64,000 bases of DNA from Fibrobacterota bacterium (GCA_028287465.1 JAQBPO010000039.1:47755-111754); one strand, 5' to 3'. Positions 33,952 to 43,158 are shown, counted from the first letter of the stretch. Program-made: numbers and translations. Notes: a model not told the origin generated them from the sequence alone.

Positions 33952-35481
33952 ATGTCCGCGTCCCTTTTCCGATCCCTTGAACGCATCCGTCTCCGCTCCG
34001 CCCCGATCGCCGCGGGCCTGGCGATCGCCGCGGCCTTGATGCTGCCCGGCCGCGTGGCCGCCCAACCGCCCGCTCCCGGGGATGCGAAAGCCGCCATCGC
34101 CGATTCGGCCCAACCCTATGATGCGCCTCCCAGCGTGGAAAGCCTGGACGAGAAGATCCGCATCCTGGAGCGCAAGCTGGAGCTGAAGGACGAGGAGGAA
34201 GACAAGAAGAAGAGCGAGAACGCCACCGTGACCGCGGGCAAGGACGGGTTCAGCCTGGTCTCGGCGGACAAGGAATCGGCCCTCAAGTTCAAGTTCTTCC
34301 AGCATATCGATGGCCGGTATTTCCTGGAGGATACGGCCAGCAAGCTGCCGAATACCCTGCTGGTCCGCCGCGTGCGTCCCGTCTGGGAAGGCAATGTGGG
34401 CAAGTACTACAATTTCCGCGTAATGCCGGAATTCTCCGGGACCTTCGCCATCCTGGACGCGTATTCGGAAATCGCATTCATACCGGAAGCGCGCCTGCGC
34501 GTGGGCAAGTCCAAGACCCCGATCGGCCTGGAACGCATCAAATCCAGCCAGGACATGGACATCATCGAATTCTCCCATACGACCTCCCTGACCCCCAATT
34601 ATGACCTGGGGATCTCCCTGCTCGGCGACCTGCTCGACGAGTCCGTCAGCTACTACGCCGGCGTGTTCAACGGCGCCGTGGACGGGACCACGCGCGACGT
34701 GGATTTCAACGACGACAAGGACCTGATCGGCCGCGTCTTCGCCCTGCCCTTCAAGGCCGGGAGCATCGAGCCCCTGCGCAACCTGGGCATCGGCTTCGCC
34801 GCGAGCTTCGGCTATAGGAAGGGTGATCTCTCTACGCCGGAAACGCCCGCGTACCGCACGGAGGGCCAGCAGACCTTCTTCTCCTTCCGCGCCGTGGCGG
34901 ACCGGGCCTCGTCGGTCGCCTTCAACAATACGACCAAGGTGGTGAGCAATACGGCCGCGGTCCAGGGCGACACGGGTACGGTGCGCGCCAACGGCACCGG
35001 CTACCGCCTGAATCCCCAGGGATACTGGTACTACGGTCCCTTCGGCCTTTTCGGGGAATGGATCGCCTCGTCCCAGGAATACTCCAAGGGAGGCGCCAAT
35101 GCCGGGCTCAAAAAACAATTGACCTCCACGGCCTGGCAGGCCACGGCCAATTACGTGCTGACCGGGGAGTCCCCGTCCTTCAAAGGGCTCAAACCCCGCC
35201 ATCCCCTGTCCTTCGGCGAGACCAAGGGTTTCGGGGCCCTGGAACTGGTCGGACGCGCTTCCCGACTCAAGGTCGACGAAGACGCCTTTCCCGTTTTCGC
35301 CAATCCCGCCGCCTCCGCGAGGCAGGCCACCACCTATTCCGCGGGCTTCAACTGGTACCTGTCCCGCTATCTGAAATGGTCCGCCGACTATTCCTGGACG
35401 GCCTTCGAGGGCGGCGCGGCCGCCAATCGGGACCGGCCGGAAGAGAAGGTTTTCTTCAGCCGCATCCAGACCGCTTTTTGA
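33952..35481 (+). CDS. OprP-like porin of the sulfate uptake locus
   Basis: A 509-aa outer-membrane protein. A signal sequence (SAPIAAGLAIAAALMLPGRV AAQ, about residues 14-36) is followed by a coiled-coil-like stretch (SVESLDEKIRILERKLELKD), as in porin O/P proteins, then a beta-barrel of about 380 residues ending FFSRIQTAF with terminal Phe. GRASRL and other basic stretches fit anion selectivity. The ATG at 33952 has AGGAG 8 nt upstream; an earlier ATG at 33919 lacks one. It sits between the Rrf2 regulator and the sulfate-binding protein, so sulfate or organosulfonates are the likely solutes. Confidence 0.82.
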   Translation: MSASLFRSLERIRLRSAPIAAGLAIAAALMLPGRVAAQPPAPGDAKAAIADSAQPYDAPPSVESLDEKIRILERKLELKDEEEDKKKSENATVTAGKDGFSLVSADKESALKFKFFQHIDGRYFLEDTASKLPNTLLVRRVRPVWEGNVGKYYNFRVMPEFSGTFAILDAYSEIAFIPEARLRVGKSKTPIGLERIKSSQDMDIIEFSHTTSLTPNYDLGISLLGDLLDESVSYYAGVFNGAVDGTTRDVDFNDDKDLIGRVFALPFKAGSIEPLRNLGIGFAASFGYRKGDLSTPETPAYRTEGQQTFFSFRAVADRASSVAFNNTTKVVSNTAAVQGDTGTVRANGTGYRLNPQGYWYYGPFGLFGEWIASSQEYSKGGANAGLKKQLTSTAWQATANYVLTGESPSFKGLKPRHPLSFGETKGFGALELVGRASRLKVDEDAFPVFANPAASARQATTYSAGFNWYLSRYLKWSADYSWTAFEGGAAANRDRPEEKVFFSRIQTAF

Positions 35482-35506
35482 TCAATCACGCAAGACAACT
35501 TATATC
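35475..35506 (+). promoter_or_regulatory. Internal promoter before the sulfate-binding protein gene
   Basis: TTTTTGATCAATCAC (35475-35489) overlaps the porin stop codon. TTGATC (35478-35483) and TATATC (35501-35506) are exactly 17 nt apart. The element matches 14 of 15 bases of the one at 33883, which suggests a shared regulator site or duplicated promoter. Confidence 0.55.
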
Positions 35507-35520
35507 TAAAAGGACTTATG

Positions 35521-36561
35521 ATGAAAACGCTCACCGGTAAGAAAAACCTCAAGATCCTGGGCCTGGCTTCCGCCCTGGGACTGGCCCTGTTCGGCCTCGC
35601 CACCCTGCCGGCCGCGGCCGGAGGCATCAAGCTGCTCAACGTTTCCTACGACCCCACCCGGGAACTGTACGAGGATTACAATAAGGCCTTCAGCGCCCAT
35701 TGGAAAGCCACCGTGGGACAGGACGTGACCGTCTCGCAATCCCATGGGGGTTCCGGCAAGCAGGCGCGCTCCGTGATCGACGGCCTGGACGCGGACGTCG
35801 TGACCTTGGCGCTGGCCTACGATATCGACGCGATCGCGGAGAAGGGCCAGTTGCTGCCGAAGAATTGGCAGACCCTGCTCCCCCATAACAGCACCCCGTA
35901 CACCTCGACCGTGGTGTTCCTGGTCCGCAAGGGCAACCCGAAGGGGATCAAGGATTGGGACGATCTGCTCAAGCCGGGCGTCTCCATCATCACCGCCAAT
36001 CCCAAGACCTCCGGCGGCGCGCGCTGGAACTACCTCGCTGCCTGGGGATACGCGCTCAAGAAGAACAACGGCGACTCGGCCAAGGCATACCGGTTCGTCT
36101 CGGACATCTATAAGAAGGTGCCGGTGCTGGACGCCGGCGCGCGCGGATCGACCACCACCTTCGTGCAGCGCCGCATCGGCGACGTGCTGATCGCCTGGGA
36201 GAACGAGGCCCTGCTCGCGTCCGACAAGGAGGCCAAGGGCAAGGTCGAGCTCGTGGTGCCCTCCCTTTCCATCCTGGCGGAACCTCCGGTTGCCGTGGTC
36301 GATCGCGTGGCCGCCAAGCACGGCAACGCCAAGGTCGCCAAGGCGTACCTGGAATACCTCTACTCGGAGGAAGGCCAGGACATCGTGGGCCGGAATTATT
36401 TCCGCCCCCGCGACGAAAAGGCCGCGGCCAAGTACGCATCGCGCTTCCCCAAGACCAACCTGTTCACCATCGACGAGGTTTTCGGAGGCTGGCAGAAGGC
36501 CCAGAAGACCCACTTCGCGGACAAGGGCGTCTACGACCAGATCCAGAAGGAAGGCAAGTAA
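35521..36561 (+). CDS. sbp: Periplasmic sulfate-binding protein
   Basis: A 346-aa solute-binding protein with a signal peptide ([22 protein letters not shown]). Family signatures are [75 protein letters not shown] and [19 protein letters not shown], the residues that hold sulfate through main-chain and Ser contacts. It delivers sulfate or thiosulfate to the CysT-CysW permease encoded directly downstream. I take the second of two adjacent ATGs (35521), 6 nt after AGGA. Confidence 0.93.
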   Translation: MKTLTGKKNLKILGLASALGLALFGLATLPAAAGGIKLLNVSYDPTRELYEDYNKAFSAHWKATVGQDVTVSQSHGGSGKQARSVIDGLDADVVTLALAYDIDAIAEKGQLLPKNWQTLLPHNSTPYTSTVVFLVRKGNPKGIKDWDDLLKPGVSIITANPKTSGGARWNYLAAWGYALKKNNGDSAKAYRFVSDIYKKVPVLDAGARGSTTTFVQRRIGDVLIAWENEALLASDKEAKGKVELVVPSLSILAEPPVAVVDRVAAKHGNAKVAKAYLEYLYSEEGQDIVGRNYFRPRDEKAAAKYASRFPKTNLFTIDEVFGGWQKAQKTHFADKGVYDQIQKEGK

Positions 36562-37455
36562 ATGACGGAAGCCTTGATGACGGCGCCCGCGGCGAAAGCC
36601 CCGGGAAAGCCGGGCCGGCCAGGCAGGAAGAAAAGGCACCCGTCGGTCATCCCCGGCTTCGGGCTGACCTTGGGGTTCACCGTGCTCTACCTGAGCCTGG
36701 TGGTGCTGATCCCGCTGTCCGCGACCTTCATCAAGGCTTCGCATCTCACCTGGCCTCAGCTCATGGATATCGTGACCGACAAGCAGGTGCTGTACGCGTT
36801 CCGGCTCAGCTTCCTGACCGCGGCGGCAGCGGCCCTGGTCAACGGCGTCTTCGGGCTGTTGGTGGCGTGGGTCCTGGTCCGATACAAATTCCCCGGGCGC
36901 GGCTTCCTGGACTCCATGGTCGATCTCCCCTTCGCCTTGCCGACCGCCGTGGCCGGCATCGCGCTATGCGCGGTCTATGCCGAGACCGGCTGGATCGGAG
37001 CGTTGCTGGAACCCATCGGCATCCGGGTGGCCTATACCCCATTGGGCGTGATCGTGGCCCTCATCTTCATCGGCCTGCCATTCGTGGTCCGGACCGTGCA
37101 GCCCGTGCTGGAGGATCTGGACAAGGAGGTCGAAGAGGCCGCCACCTCCCTGGGCGCCAGCCGCCTGCAGATTTTCGTGAAGCTGATTCTCCCCGCCGTA
37201 ATGCCTTCGCTTTTCACAGGCGTTTCCCTGGCGTTCGCCCGGGCCCTGGGCGAATACGGGTCCGTGATTTTCATTTCCGGCAACATGCCCCTCAAGACGG
37301 AAATCGTGCCCTTGATCATCGTCAGCAAGCTGGAACAGTACGACTATGCGGGAGCCACCGCCGTGGCCTGCATCATGCTCGTGCTCTCCTTCAGCCTGCT
37401 CCTGGCCATCAACCTCCTGCAGAAATGGGCCGGCGGCGCTTCGCGCGCGCGCTGA
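36562..37455 (+). CDS. cysT: Sulfate ABC transporter permease CysT
   Basis: A 297-aa inner-membrane permease with six to seven hydrophobic segments. [20 protein letters not shown] opens it, and the EAA loop that docks the ATPase is [22 protein letters not shown] (residues 192-213). [21 protein letters not shown] is the typical CysT segment. It starts immediately after the sbp stop codon, so translation is coupled, and is followed 16 nt later by cysW. Confidence 0.92.
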   Translation: MTEALMTAPAAKAPGKPGRPGRKKRHPSVIPGFGLTLGFTVLYLSLVVLIPLSATFIKASHLTWPQLMDIVTDKQVLYAFRLSFLTAAAAALVNGVFGLLVAWVLVRYKFPGRGFLDSMVDLPFALPTAVAGIALCAVYAETGWIGALLEPIGIRVAYTPLGVIVALIFIGLPFVVRTVQPVLEDLDKEVEEAATSLGASRLQIFVKLILPAVMPSLFTGVSLAFARALGEYGSVIFISGNMPLKTEIVPLIIVSKLEQYDYAGATAVACIMLVLSFSLLLAINLLQKWAGGASRAR

Positions 37456-37471
37456 AGGCCCCGGTAACGAA

Positions 37472-38452
37472 ATGAGCCCTAAGACCGCATCCGATCTCTC
37501 CGCCGCGCCGCTTTCGCCCAAGGGAAAGCTTTCAGCCGATACCCCGGGTTCGGCTCCGGCCGGGACCCCGAACGCGCCCATGATGCGGCGTCTGGACACC
37601 AAGCAAGCGGCCACCAGCGAGCCCCGTTGGTTCCAGCGCATCCTCATCGGCGTGGCCTTGCTGTATCTCTTCCTGCTATTGTTCGTTCCCCTGATCACGG
37701 TATTCGTGGGCGCCCTGGAAAAAGGCGTCGCCGCCTATCTTGGTTCCTTCGGGGACCCGGACACCCTGTTCTCCATCCGCCTCACCCTGCTCATCGCCGC
37801 CATCGCCGTGCCGTTGAACCTGACCTTCGGGGTGGCCGCGTCCTGGGCCATCGCCAAGTTCGACTTCTGGGGCAAGAACGTGCTTACCAGCCTGATCGAT
37901 CTGCCCTTCGCGGTTTCGCCCGTGGTCTCCGGCCTCATCTACGTGCTGTTGTTCGGCAAGCAGGGATGGCTCGGCCCGTGGCTGGACCTGCACGATATCA
38001 AGATCATCTTCGCCGTGCCCGGCATCGTGCTGGCAACCATCTTCATCACCTTCCCCATGGTGGCCCGCGAGCTCATCCCGCTCATGGAGGAACAGGGCAA
38101 GGAAGAGGAGGAGGCCGCCCGCACCCTGGGGGCCAGCGGCTGGCAGACCTTCTGGCACGTGACCCTGCCCAATATAAAGTGGGGGCTCCTGTACGGCGTC
38201 ATCCTCACCAATGCGCGCGCCATGGGCGAGTTCGGCGCGGTATCCGTGGTCTCCGGGCATATCCGCGGCATGACCACGACCCTGCCCTTGCAAGTGGAAA
38301 TCCTCTACAACGAATACAACTACGTCCAGGCCTTCTCCGCGGCCTCCCTGCTCTGCTTCCTGGCCCTGTTGACCCTGGCCGCGAAGGCCATAGTGGAAAA
38401 GCGCGTCGCCCGCTCCCGCAAGGACGCGGCGGCATCCATCGGCGGAGGCTGA
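37472..38452 (+). CDS. cysW: Sulfate ABC transporter permease CysW
   Basis: A 326-aa permease. The N-terminal 50 residues are a Pro/Ala/Ser-rich cytoplasmic extension not usual for CysW. The membrane part has LLYLFLLLFVPLITVFVGAL, SLIDLPFAVSPVVSGLIYVL and the EAA loop EEEAARTLGASGWQTFWHVT LP; NARAMGEFGAVSVVSGHIRG is the family signature. It pairs with CysT. The expected next gene, the ATPase cysA, is absent; a cysteine synthase gene follows after 18 nt. Confidence 0.92.
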   Translation: MSPKTASDLSAAPLSPKGKLSADTPGSAPAGTPNAPMMRRLDTKQAATSEPRWFQRILIGVALLYLFLLLFVPLITVFVGALEKGVAAYLGSFGDPDTLFSIRLTLLIAAIAVPLNLTFGVAASWAIAKFDFWGKNVLTSLIDLPFAVSPVVSGLIYVLLFGKQGWLGPWLDLHDIKIIFAVPGIVLATIFITFPMVARELIPLMEEQGKEEEEAARTLGASGWQTFWHVTLPNIKWGLLYGVILTNARAMGEFGAVSVVSGHIRGMTTTLPLQVEILYNEYNYVQAFSAASLLCFLALLTLAAKAIVEKRVARSRKDAAASIGGG

Positions 38453-38470
38453 AGAATAAATGAGGCATCC

Positions 38471-39871
38471 ATGTCGAACCCGGGAATCCGCGACTCCGTA
38501 CTGGATCTGATCGGCGATACGCCGCTCGTGCGGTTGCGTCGCCTCAAAGGCGCCCATCGCGCCGACCTTCTCGCCAAGCTCGAATGGTTCAACCCCGGCG
38601 GCTCCGTCAAGGATCGCACCGGATTGGCCATGATCGAGGCCGCGGAGGCCCAAGGGCAATTGAAGCCCGGCGCCACCCTGGTGGAACCCACCTTCGGCAA
38701 TACCGGCATCGGCCTGGCCATAGCCGCCAAACTCAAAGGCTACCGCCTTGTCTGCACGGTGCCGGACCGCATGTCCCCGGAAAAGATCAACCTGCTCAAG
38801 GCCTATGGGGTCAAGGTGATCCTGACCCCGTCCGACCTGCCCCCGGACCACCCCGGGCATTACCGCAACGTGGCCCGGCGCATCGCCGACGAAACGCCCG
38901 GGGCCTTCATGCCCAACCAGTATTTCAACGAGGCCAATCCCTTGATCCATTACCGCACCACCGGCCCGGAGATCTGGGCGCAGACCGGCGGCAAGGTGGA
39001 CGTGTTGGTGGCGGGCATGGGTACGGGAGGCACCATCAGCGGCGCGGGCCGCTTCCTGAAGGAGAAGAACCCGGCCTTGAAGGTGGTGGGCGTCGATCCC
39101 AAGGGATCGCGCTACCAGGGCGACTTCACCGGGATACCCGCGCAGCCGAAGCCCTACCACCTGGAGGGAGTGGGGCAGGATTTCCTGCCGGGGACCCTGG
39201 CCCTGGGCCTGCTCGACGAGGTGGTCACCATCGAGGACGGAGAGGCCTTCGCGACGGCGAGGCGGTTGGCGATGGAAGAAGGCCTGCTCGCGGGCGGATC
39301 GTCAGGGGCCGCCGTGGCGGCGGCCTTGCGCATCGCATCGGACTGGGCCGCGGGCCTGACCATCGCGATCATCCTGCCGGACGATGGGCGCAATTACCTC
39401 TCCCGGATCTATTCGGACGAATGGATGCGCGACCAGGGATTCCTGGAAAGCGAACGGAAGGACGTGCCCGTGGCGGAGCTGATGGCGAAGAAGCCCGTGC
39501 GCTTCGGCCGCCTCCATTCGGTACACCCCGACGACAAGGCCCGCAAGGCCATCACCGCCCTGATGGCAAACGACATCTCCCAACTGCCCGTGATCGCGGA
39601 CGGCGCCCAGGTGGGGAGCGTGACCCAGAAGGGCATCGCGGAAAGGCTGGCGGAGTTCGAAGCGGCGGGACAAGGGGACGCGGGCGCGTTCGGGGAATTG
39701 CGCGTGGCCGAGGTGATGGGCCTGCCCCTGCCGGTGGTGCAGCTTTCCGCCAGCCTGGCCGCGCCTTTCGGATTCTTCCGCGAGCACCAGGCCGCCCTGA
39801 TCGCGGAGGGGACCCAGGCCGTGGGCGTGCTCACCCTTTCCGACCTGGTCCACTATTTCCTGAAGACTTGA
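38471..39871 (+). CDS. PLP-dependent cysteine synthase with C-terminal CBS domains
   Basis: A 466-aa fold-type II PLP enzyme. Lys47 in NPGGSVKDRTGLAMIE binds PLP; FGNTGIGLAIAAKLKGY is the substrate loop, and VAGMGTGGTISGAGRFL the phosphate-binding loop. From about residue 335 a pair of CBS domains follows (RFGRLHSVHPDDKARKAITA LMANDISQLPVI; then ELRVAEVMGLPLPVV). The layout is that of cystathionine beta-synthase, but the sulfate-uptake context favours cysteine synthesis from O-acetylserine. The CBS pair could sense adenosyl ligands. It is the last gene of the sulfur operon and may also be a partner of the Rrf2 protein, as CysK is for CymR (inference). Confidence 0.87.
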   Translation: MSNPGIRDSVLDLIGDTPLVRLRRLKGAHRADLLAKLEWFNPGGSVKDRTGLAMIEAAEAQGQLKPGATLVEPTFGNTGIGLAIAAKLKGYRLVCTVPDRMSPEKINLLKAYGVKVILTPSDLPPDHPGHYRNVARRIADETPGAFMPNQYFNEANPLIHYRTTGPEIWAQTGGKVDVLVAGMGTGGTISGAGRFLKEKNPALKVVGVDPKGSRYQGDFTGIPAQPKPYHLEGVGQDFLPGTLALGLLDEVVTIEDGEAFATARRLAMEEGLLAGGSSGAAVAAALRIASDWAAGLTIAIILPDDGRNYLSRIYSDEWMRDQGFLESERKDVPVAELMAKKPVRFGRLHSVHPDDKARKAITALMANDISQLPVIADGAQVGSVTQKGIAERLAEFEAAGQGDAGAFGELRVAEVMGLPLPVVQLSASLAAPFGFFREHQAALIAEGTQAVGVLTLSDLVHYFLKT

Positions 39872-39880
39872 GGTCTCCGC

Positions 39881-40900
39881 CTATTTCTTGCGGTCCGCGC
39901 CCTGGAAGCCCAGCATCCACCCGGGGTATTCCGGCGGCAGCTTGCTTACCTCGTCCAGCTTCAGCAATTCCGCCTGGGTGAATTCCACCTCCGTGGCCTT
40001 CAGGTTATCGTTCAACTGTTCCATGGTATTCGCGCCGAGGATCACGGTGGATACGACCGGCTGATGCAAGAGCCAGGCCAGGGCCAGCCGCGCCACCGTG
40101 GACTGCTTCTCCTTGGCCATCTGCTGCAATACCTCGACCACGTCGAAAGCCCGGTCCCGGTTCACGGGGGGGAAGTCGAAGGTATCCCGCCGGGAGCCGA
40201 CGGCGCCCTCGCCGCTCCGGGTGTATTTCCCGCTCAGCAGGCCGCCCGCCAAGGGGCTCCACACCATCAGGCCCAGGCCCTGGTCCTTCAGGACCGGTAC
40301 GACTTCGCGTTCCAGATCCCTTCCCGCCAGGGTATAGTAGGCCTGCAGGGAGGCGAACTTCGCCTTGCGATGATGGGTCGAATGCGCCATGGCCTTCATG
40401 ATCTGCCAGGCCGCGAGGTTGCTGCAGCCGATATAGCGCACCTTGCCGCTCTTGACCAGGCCGTCCAGCACGTCGAGGGTTTCCTCCAAGGGCGTCAGCT
40501 CGTCGTAGCCGTGGATCTGGTACAGGTCGATGAAGTCCATCCCGAGCCGCTTGAGGCTGGCGTCGACCTCATGCAGGATATGCTTGCGGGTCAGGCCGGC
40601 CCCGTTCGGATCCTCGGTCATCTTGCCGCGCACCTTGGTGGCGATCACCAGCTCCTCCCGCTTCAGACCCAGGTTGCGGACGGCCTTGCCGGTCATCTCC
40701 TCCGAAAGCCCTTCGGAATAGACGTTGGCGGTATCGATGAAATTGACGCCCGCCTCGACGGATCGGCGCACCAGATCGTCCACGGCCTGCTGGCCCAAGG
40801 TGCCGATGGCGGTCCATCTCCCCTTGCCGCCGAAGGTCATTGTGCCGAGGCACAGTTCCGATACTTTCAGGCCCGTATTGCCCAACAGCTTGTACTTCAT
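39881..40900 (-). CDS. Aldo/keto reductase
   Basis: A 339-aa TIM-barrel oxidoreductase. It begins MKYKLLGNTGLKVSELCLGT; the catalytic residues are Asp and Tyr in NFIDTANVYSEGLSEE (Tyr61), Lys in VIATKVRGKM (Lys89) and His in IDLYQIHGYD (His130). IGCSNLAAWQIMKA and the C-terminal NADPH-binding VSTVILGANTMEQLNDNL are typical. The substrate is unknown. The frame stays open far upstream, antisense to the YpdA gene; that part is a shadow. It converges with the cysteine synthase gene with a 9-nt gap. Confidence 0.9.
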   Translation of the reverse strand: MKYKLLGNTGLKVSELCLGTMTFGGKGRWTAIGTLGQQAVDDLVRRSVEAGVNFIDTANVYSEGLSEEMTGKAVRNLGLKREELVIATKVRGKMTEDPNGAGLTRKHILHEVDASLKRLGMDFIDLYQIHGYDELTPLEETLDVLDGLVKSGKVRYIGCSNLAAWQIMKAMAHSTHHRKAKFASLQAYYTLAGRDLEREVVPVLKDQGLGLMVWSPLAGGLLSGKYTRSGEGAVGSRRDTFDFPPVNRDRAFDVVEVLQQMAKEKQSTVARLALAWLLHQPVVSTVILGANTMEQLNDNLKATEVEFTQAELLKLDEVSKLPPEYPGWMLGFQGADRKK

Positions 40901-41005
40901 GGATTTTCCGCTTTGAAAAGGGGTGCTTGGAAAAAGGTCCGGTAGGCCGCGGTAAAGATAGCGGTTTGGCCCGCGCCATTCCAGTTTTTTCCACGGGCGA
41001 AGCGC

Positions 41006-41034
41006 TTGCTGCGGGCGGGCGCAGTCCGTATCTT
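41006..41034 (+). promoter_or_regulatory. Promoter giving a probable leaderless mRNA for the YpdA-like gene
   Basis: TTGCTG (41006-41011) and TATCTT (41029-41034) are 17 nt apart, and TATCTTTG is an exact TAnnTTTG match. The hexamer ends 7 nt before the ATG at 41042 and no Shine-Dalgarno exists. Confidence 0.55.
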
Positions 41035-41041
41035 TGGTCGC

Positions 41042-42055
41042 ATGAGCCCTGCCGATCCCGGAGCCGACGACGGCCGCCTGTTGGACGCCCTGGTGATAGG
41101 CGCGGGGCCCACCGGCCTGGCCTGCGGTATCGAATTGAAGAAGCGGGGCCTGGAAACGGCCCTGGTGGATCAAGGCTGCGTGGTCAATTCCCTGTACAGC
41201 TATCCCACCAATCTGGTCTTTTTCACCACTCCCGAACTCCTGGAAATAGGCGATTTGCCCATGACCTCCATGGGCGAGAAGCCCGTGCGCGCCGAGGCGC
41301 TGAAGTATTATCGCCGGGCCGCCGCCCATTACCGCCTGGACATCCGCTCCTATCAGCGGGTAACCGCCGTGGAAGGCCGGCAAGGGGATTTCCTGGTGGA
41401 GTCCCGATCGCCCGATGGCCGGGTGCGCTTCCATCGCGCGCGCACCGTGGTGGCGGCCACGGGATTCTACGATATCCCCGTGCTGCTCGGCGTCCCGGGC
41501 GAGGACCTGCCGAAGGTCCATCACTATTACAAAGAGGCGCATCCCTTCTTCGGCCTGAACGTGGCCGTGGTGGGCGGCGCCAACTCCGCCGTCATCGCCG
41601 CGCTGGACCTGGTCCGGAGCGGCGCGCGCGTGACCCTGATCCACCGGGGGCCCGAGATCGATCCCAAGGTGAAATATTGGCTGCGGCCTGACATGCTCAA
41701 CCGCATCCGAGACGGCGCAATCGGCGCCCGGTTCGGGACGCGGGTCACGGCCATCCGCGGGGACGAGATCGATCTGGCCACGCCGGAAGGGCCGGTGACC
41801 TTGCCGAACGACGTGGTGCTCGCCTTGACGGGATACAGCCCGGACTTCCCATTCCTCGAGAGCATAGGAGTCGGCATCGATCACGAGGCGGGCCGGCCGC
41901 GCCTGGACCCGGGGACCTATGAAACCGGGCGGCCGGGGCTTTTCCTGGCGGGCGTGGTGGTGGCGGGGGTGCATACCAGCGAGATCTTCATCGAGAACGG
42001 GCGGTTCCACGGGGCCGCCATCGCCGAGGCCATCGCCCAGCGCCTGGCTGGGTAA
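41042..42055 (+). CDS. YpdA-like FAD/NAD(P) reductase (bacillithiol disulfide reductase family)
   Basis: A 337-aa pyridine-nucleotide disulfide oxidoreductase-like flavoprotein. FAD binding: DALVIGAGPTGLACGIELKK; signature YSYPTNLVFFTTPELLEIGD is characteristic of YpdA; NADPH binding: VAVVGGANSAVIAALDLVR; and C-terminal GLFLAGVVVAGVHTSEIFIE NG. There is no CxxC redox pair, as in YpdA. Known members reduce bacillithiol disulfide, so this organism may use bacillithiol, but bshA/B/C are not in the window. The stop codon lies in a 10-bp hairpin. Confidence 0.85.
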   Translation: MSPADPGADDGRLLDALVIGAGPTGLACGIELKKRGLETALVDQGCVVNSLYSYPTNLVFFTTPELLEIGDLPMTSMGEKPVRAEALKYYRRAAAHYRLDIRSYQRVTAVEGRQGDFLVESRSPDGRVRFHRARTVVAATGFYDIPVLLGVPGEDLPKVHHYYKEAHPFFGLNVAVVGGANSAVIAALDLVRSGARVTLIHRGPEIDPKVKYWLRPDMLNRIRDGAIGARFGTRVTAIRGDEIDLATPEGPVTLPNDVVLALTGYSPDFPFLESIGVGIDHEAGRPRLDPGTYETGRPGLFLAGVVVAGVHTSEIFIENGRFHGAAIAEAIAQRLAG

Positions 42056-42071
42056 CGTAATCGTTACCCAG
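42048..42071. terminator. Perfect 10-bp hairpin containing the ypdA-like stop codon
   Basis: CTGGGTAACG and CGTTACCCAG flank a TAAT loop at the end of the gene at 41042-42055, before the convergent hydrolase gene. No T run follows, so it may be an atypical terminator or a protein-binding site. Confidence 0.5.
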
Positions 42072-42118
42072 GAGGCCCAATCGGACCGCCGGGGCGGCCC
42101 CCCGCCACCCAATCGATT

Positions 42119-43084
42119 TCAGGTGCGCAAAGTCGAGTTGAAAAGATCCAAGGTGCGTTGCCAGGCGAGCTTGGCGGCCGCCTCGTCGAAGCGCGGCGTG
42201 GTATCGTTGTTGAAGCCGTGCTGGGTCCCCGGATAGGCGAACGCCTCGTACCGGACCTTCGACGCCTTAAGGGCCTTCTCATAGGCGGGCCGCCCGGCAT
42301 TGATGCGTTCGTCCGTTCCGGCGAAGTGGAGTTGCAGCCGGGCCTTGATGCCGGGAACGTCCGCTTCCGCGGGCGCGCTGCCGTAGAAAGCCGACGCGGC
42401 GTCCAGATCCGGCAGGCGCGTGGCGAGGAAGTTCACAATGCCGCCGCCATAGCAGAAGCCTACGGCGGCCAATCTGCCGTTCCCGTCCTTGAGCCCCTTC
42501 CCGAATCGGGCCGCCGCCAGGAAATCCTCGCGGGTCTTGGCCTGATCCAGCTTCTGGAACAGTTCGCGGGCCGCGTCCTCGTTCCCGGGATAGCCTCCCA
42601 GGGGGAAAAGGGCGTCCGGGGCGATGGCGATGAAATCCTCCAGGGCCAGGCGGCGCGCGATGTCCTCGATATGCGGATTGAGGCCGCGGTTCTCGTGCAC
42701 CACAAGCACCACCGGAAGCTTGCCGGCGGCCTTGGCGGGCCGCGCCTCATAGGCCCGCACCTTGCCGTATCCTTGCGGGGACACGATGTCGATATGCCCG
42801 ATGCGGAGGCGCGGATCGTCCACGGGCACCTTCCGGGCCTGGGCGAACCGCGGACTGAGCGCGTCCAGCAGCCCTACCGCGGTCATGGTGCCCACCGCGA
42901 ACCGGGCGGCCTCCCGCAGGAAGGCGCGGCGATCGATGATGCCGTGCACGTACTTGTCGAACAAGGCCAGTACGCCCGGATCGAAGTCGGACGCCTTTGC
43001 CATGGGAATGCCGTGGCGGGCGTGCCGGGCGGCATTGCCGGCCGGCGATTCGGAAGCGGAGTCCGGACGCGAATCGAAGGTCAT
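42119..43084 (-). CDS. Tat-exported dienelactone hydrolase-family enzyme
   Basis: A 321-aa alpha/beta hydrolase of the dienelactone hydrolase family. The Cys-Asp-His triad is visible: Cys211 in VGFCYGGGIVNF, Asp258 in FAGTDERIN and His289 in PGTQHGFNND; VVHENRGLNPHIEDIARRLA is the oxyanion-side signature. Residues 50-83 (DRRAFLREAARFAVGTMTAV) form a twin-arginine signal with an unusually long N-terminal region. The start at 43084 has GGGAG upstream; ATG at 43003 is an alternative. The substrate is unknown. Confidence 0.85.
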   Translation of the reverse strand: MTFDSRPDSASESPAGNAARHARHGIPMAKASDFDPGVLALFDKYVHGIIDRRAFLREAARFAVGTMTAVGLLDALSPRFAQARKVPVDDPRLRIGHIDIVSPQGYGKVRAYEARPAKAAGKLPVVLVVHENRGLNPHIEDIARRLALEDFIAIAPDALFPLGGYPGNEDAARELFQKLDQAKTREDFLAAARFGKGLKDGNGRLAAVGFCYGGGIVNFLATRLPDLDAASAFYGSAPAEADVPGIKARLQLHFAGTDERINAGRPAYEKALKASKVRYEAFAYPGTQHGFNNDTTPRFDEAAAKLAWQRTLDLFNSTLRT

Positions 43085-43137
43085 GGTGGAACTCCCTGGC
43101 TATGGGATTTGGGAAAGCCGACCCGGGGAAAATAGAT

Positions 43138-43158
43138 TCCCCCGCGGGTCGCGGGGGA
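43138..43158 (-). terminator. GC-rich hairpin after the peroxiredoxin gene
   Basis: A 9-pair stem (one G-U) around a 3-nt loop, 47 nt after the peroxiredoxin stop on the minus strand, followed by ATCTATTTT. It fits a factor-independent terminator. Confidence 0.5.

Noticed and set aside
40901..42112. Apparent N-terminal extension of the aldo/keto reductase
   Set aside because: It is antisense to the YpdA-like gene; the reductase begins with its normal N-terminus at 40900.
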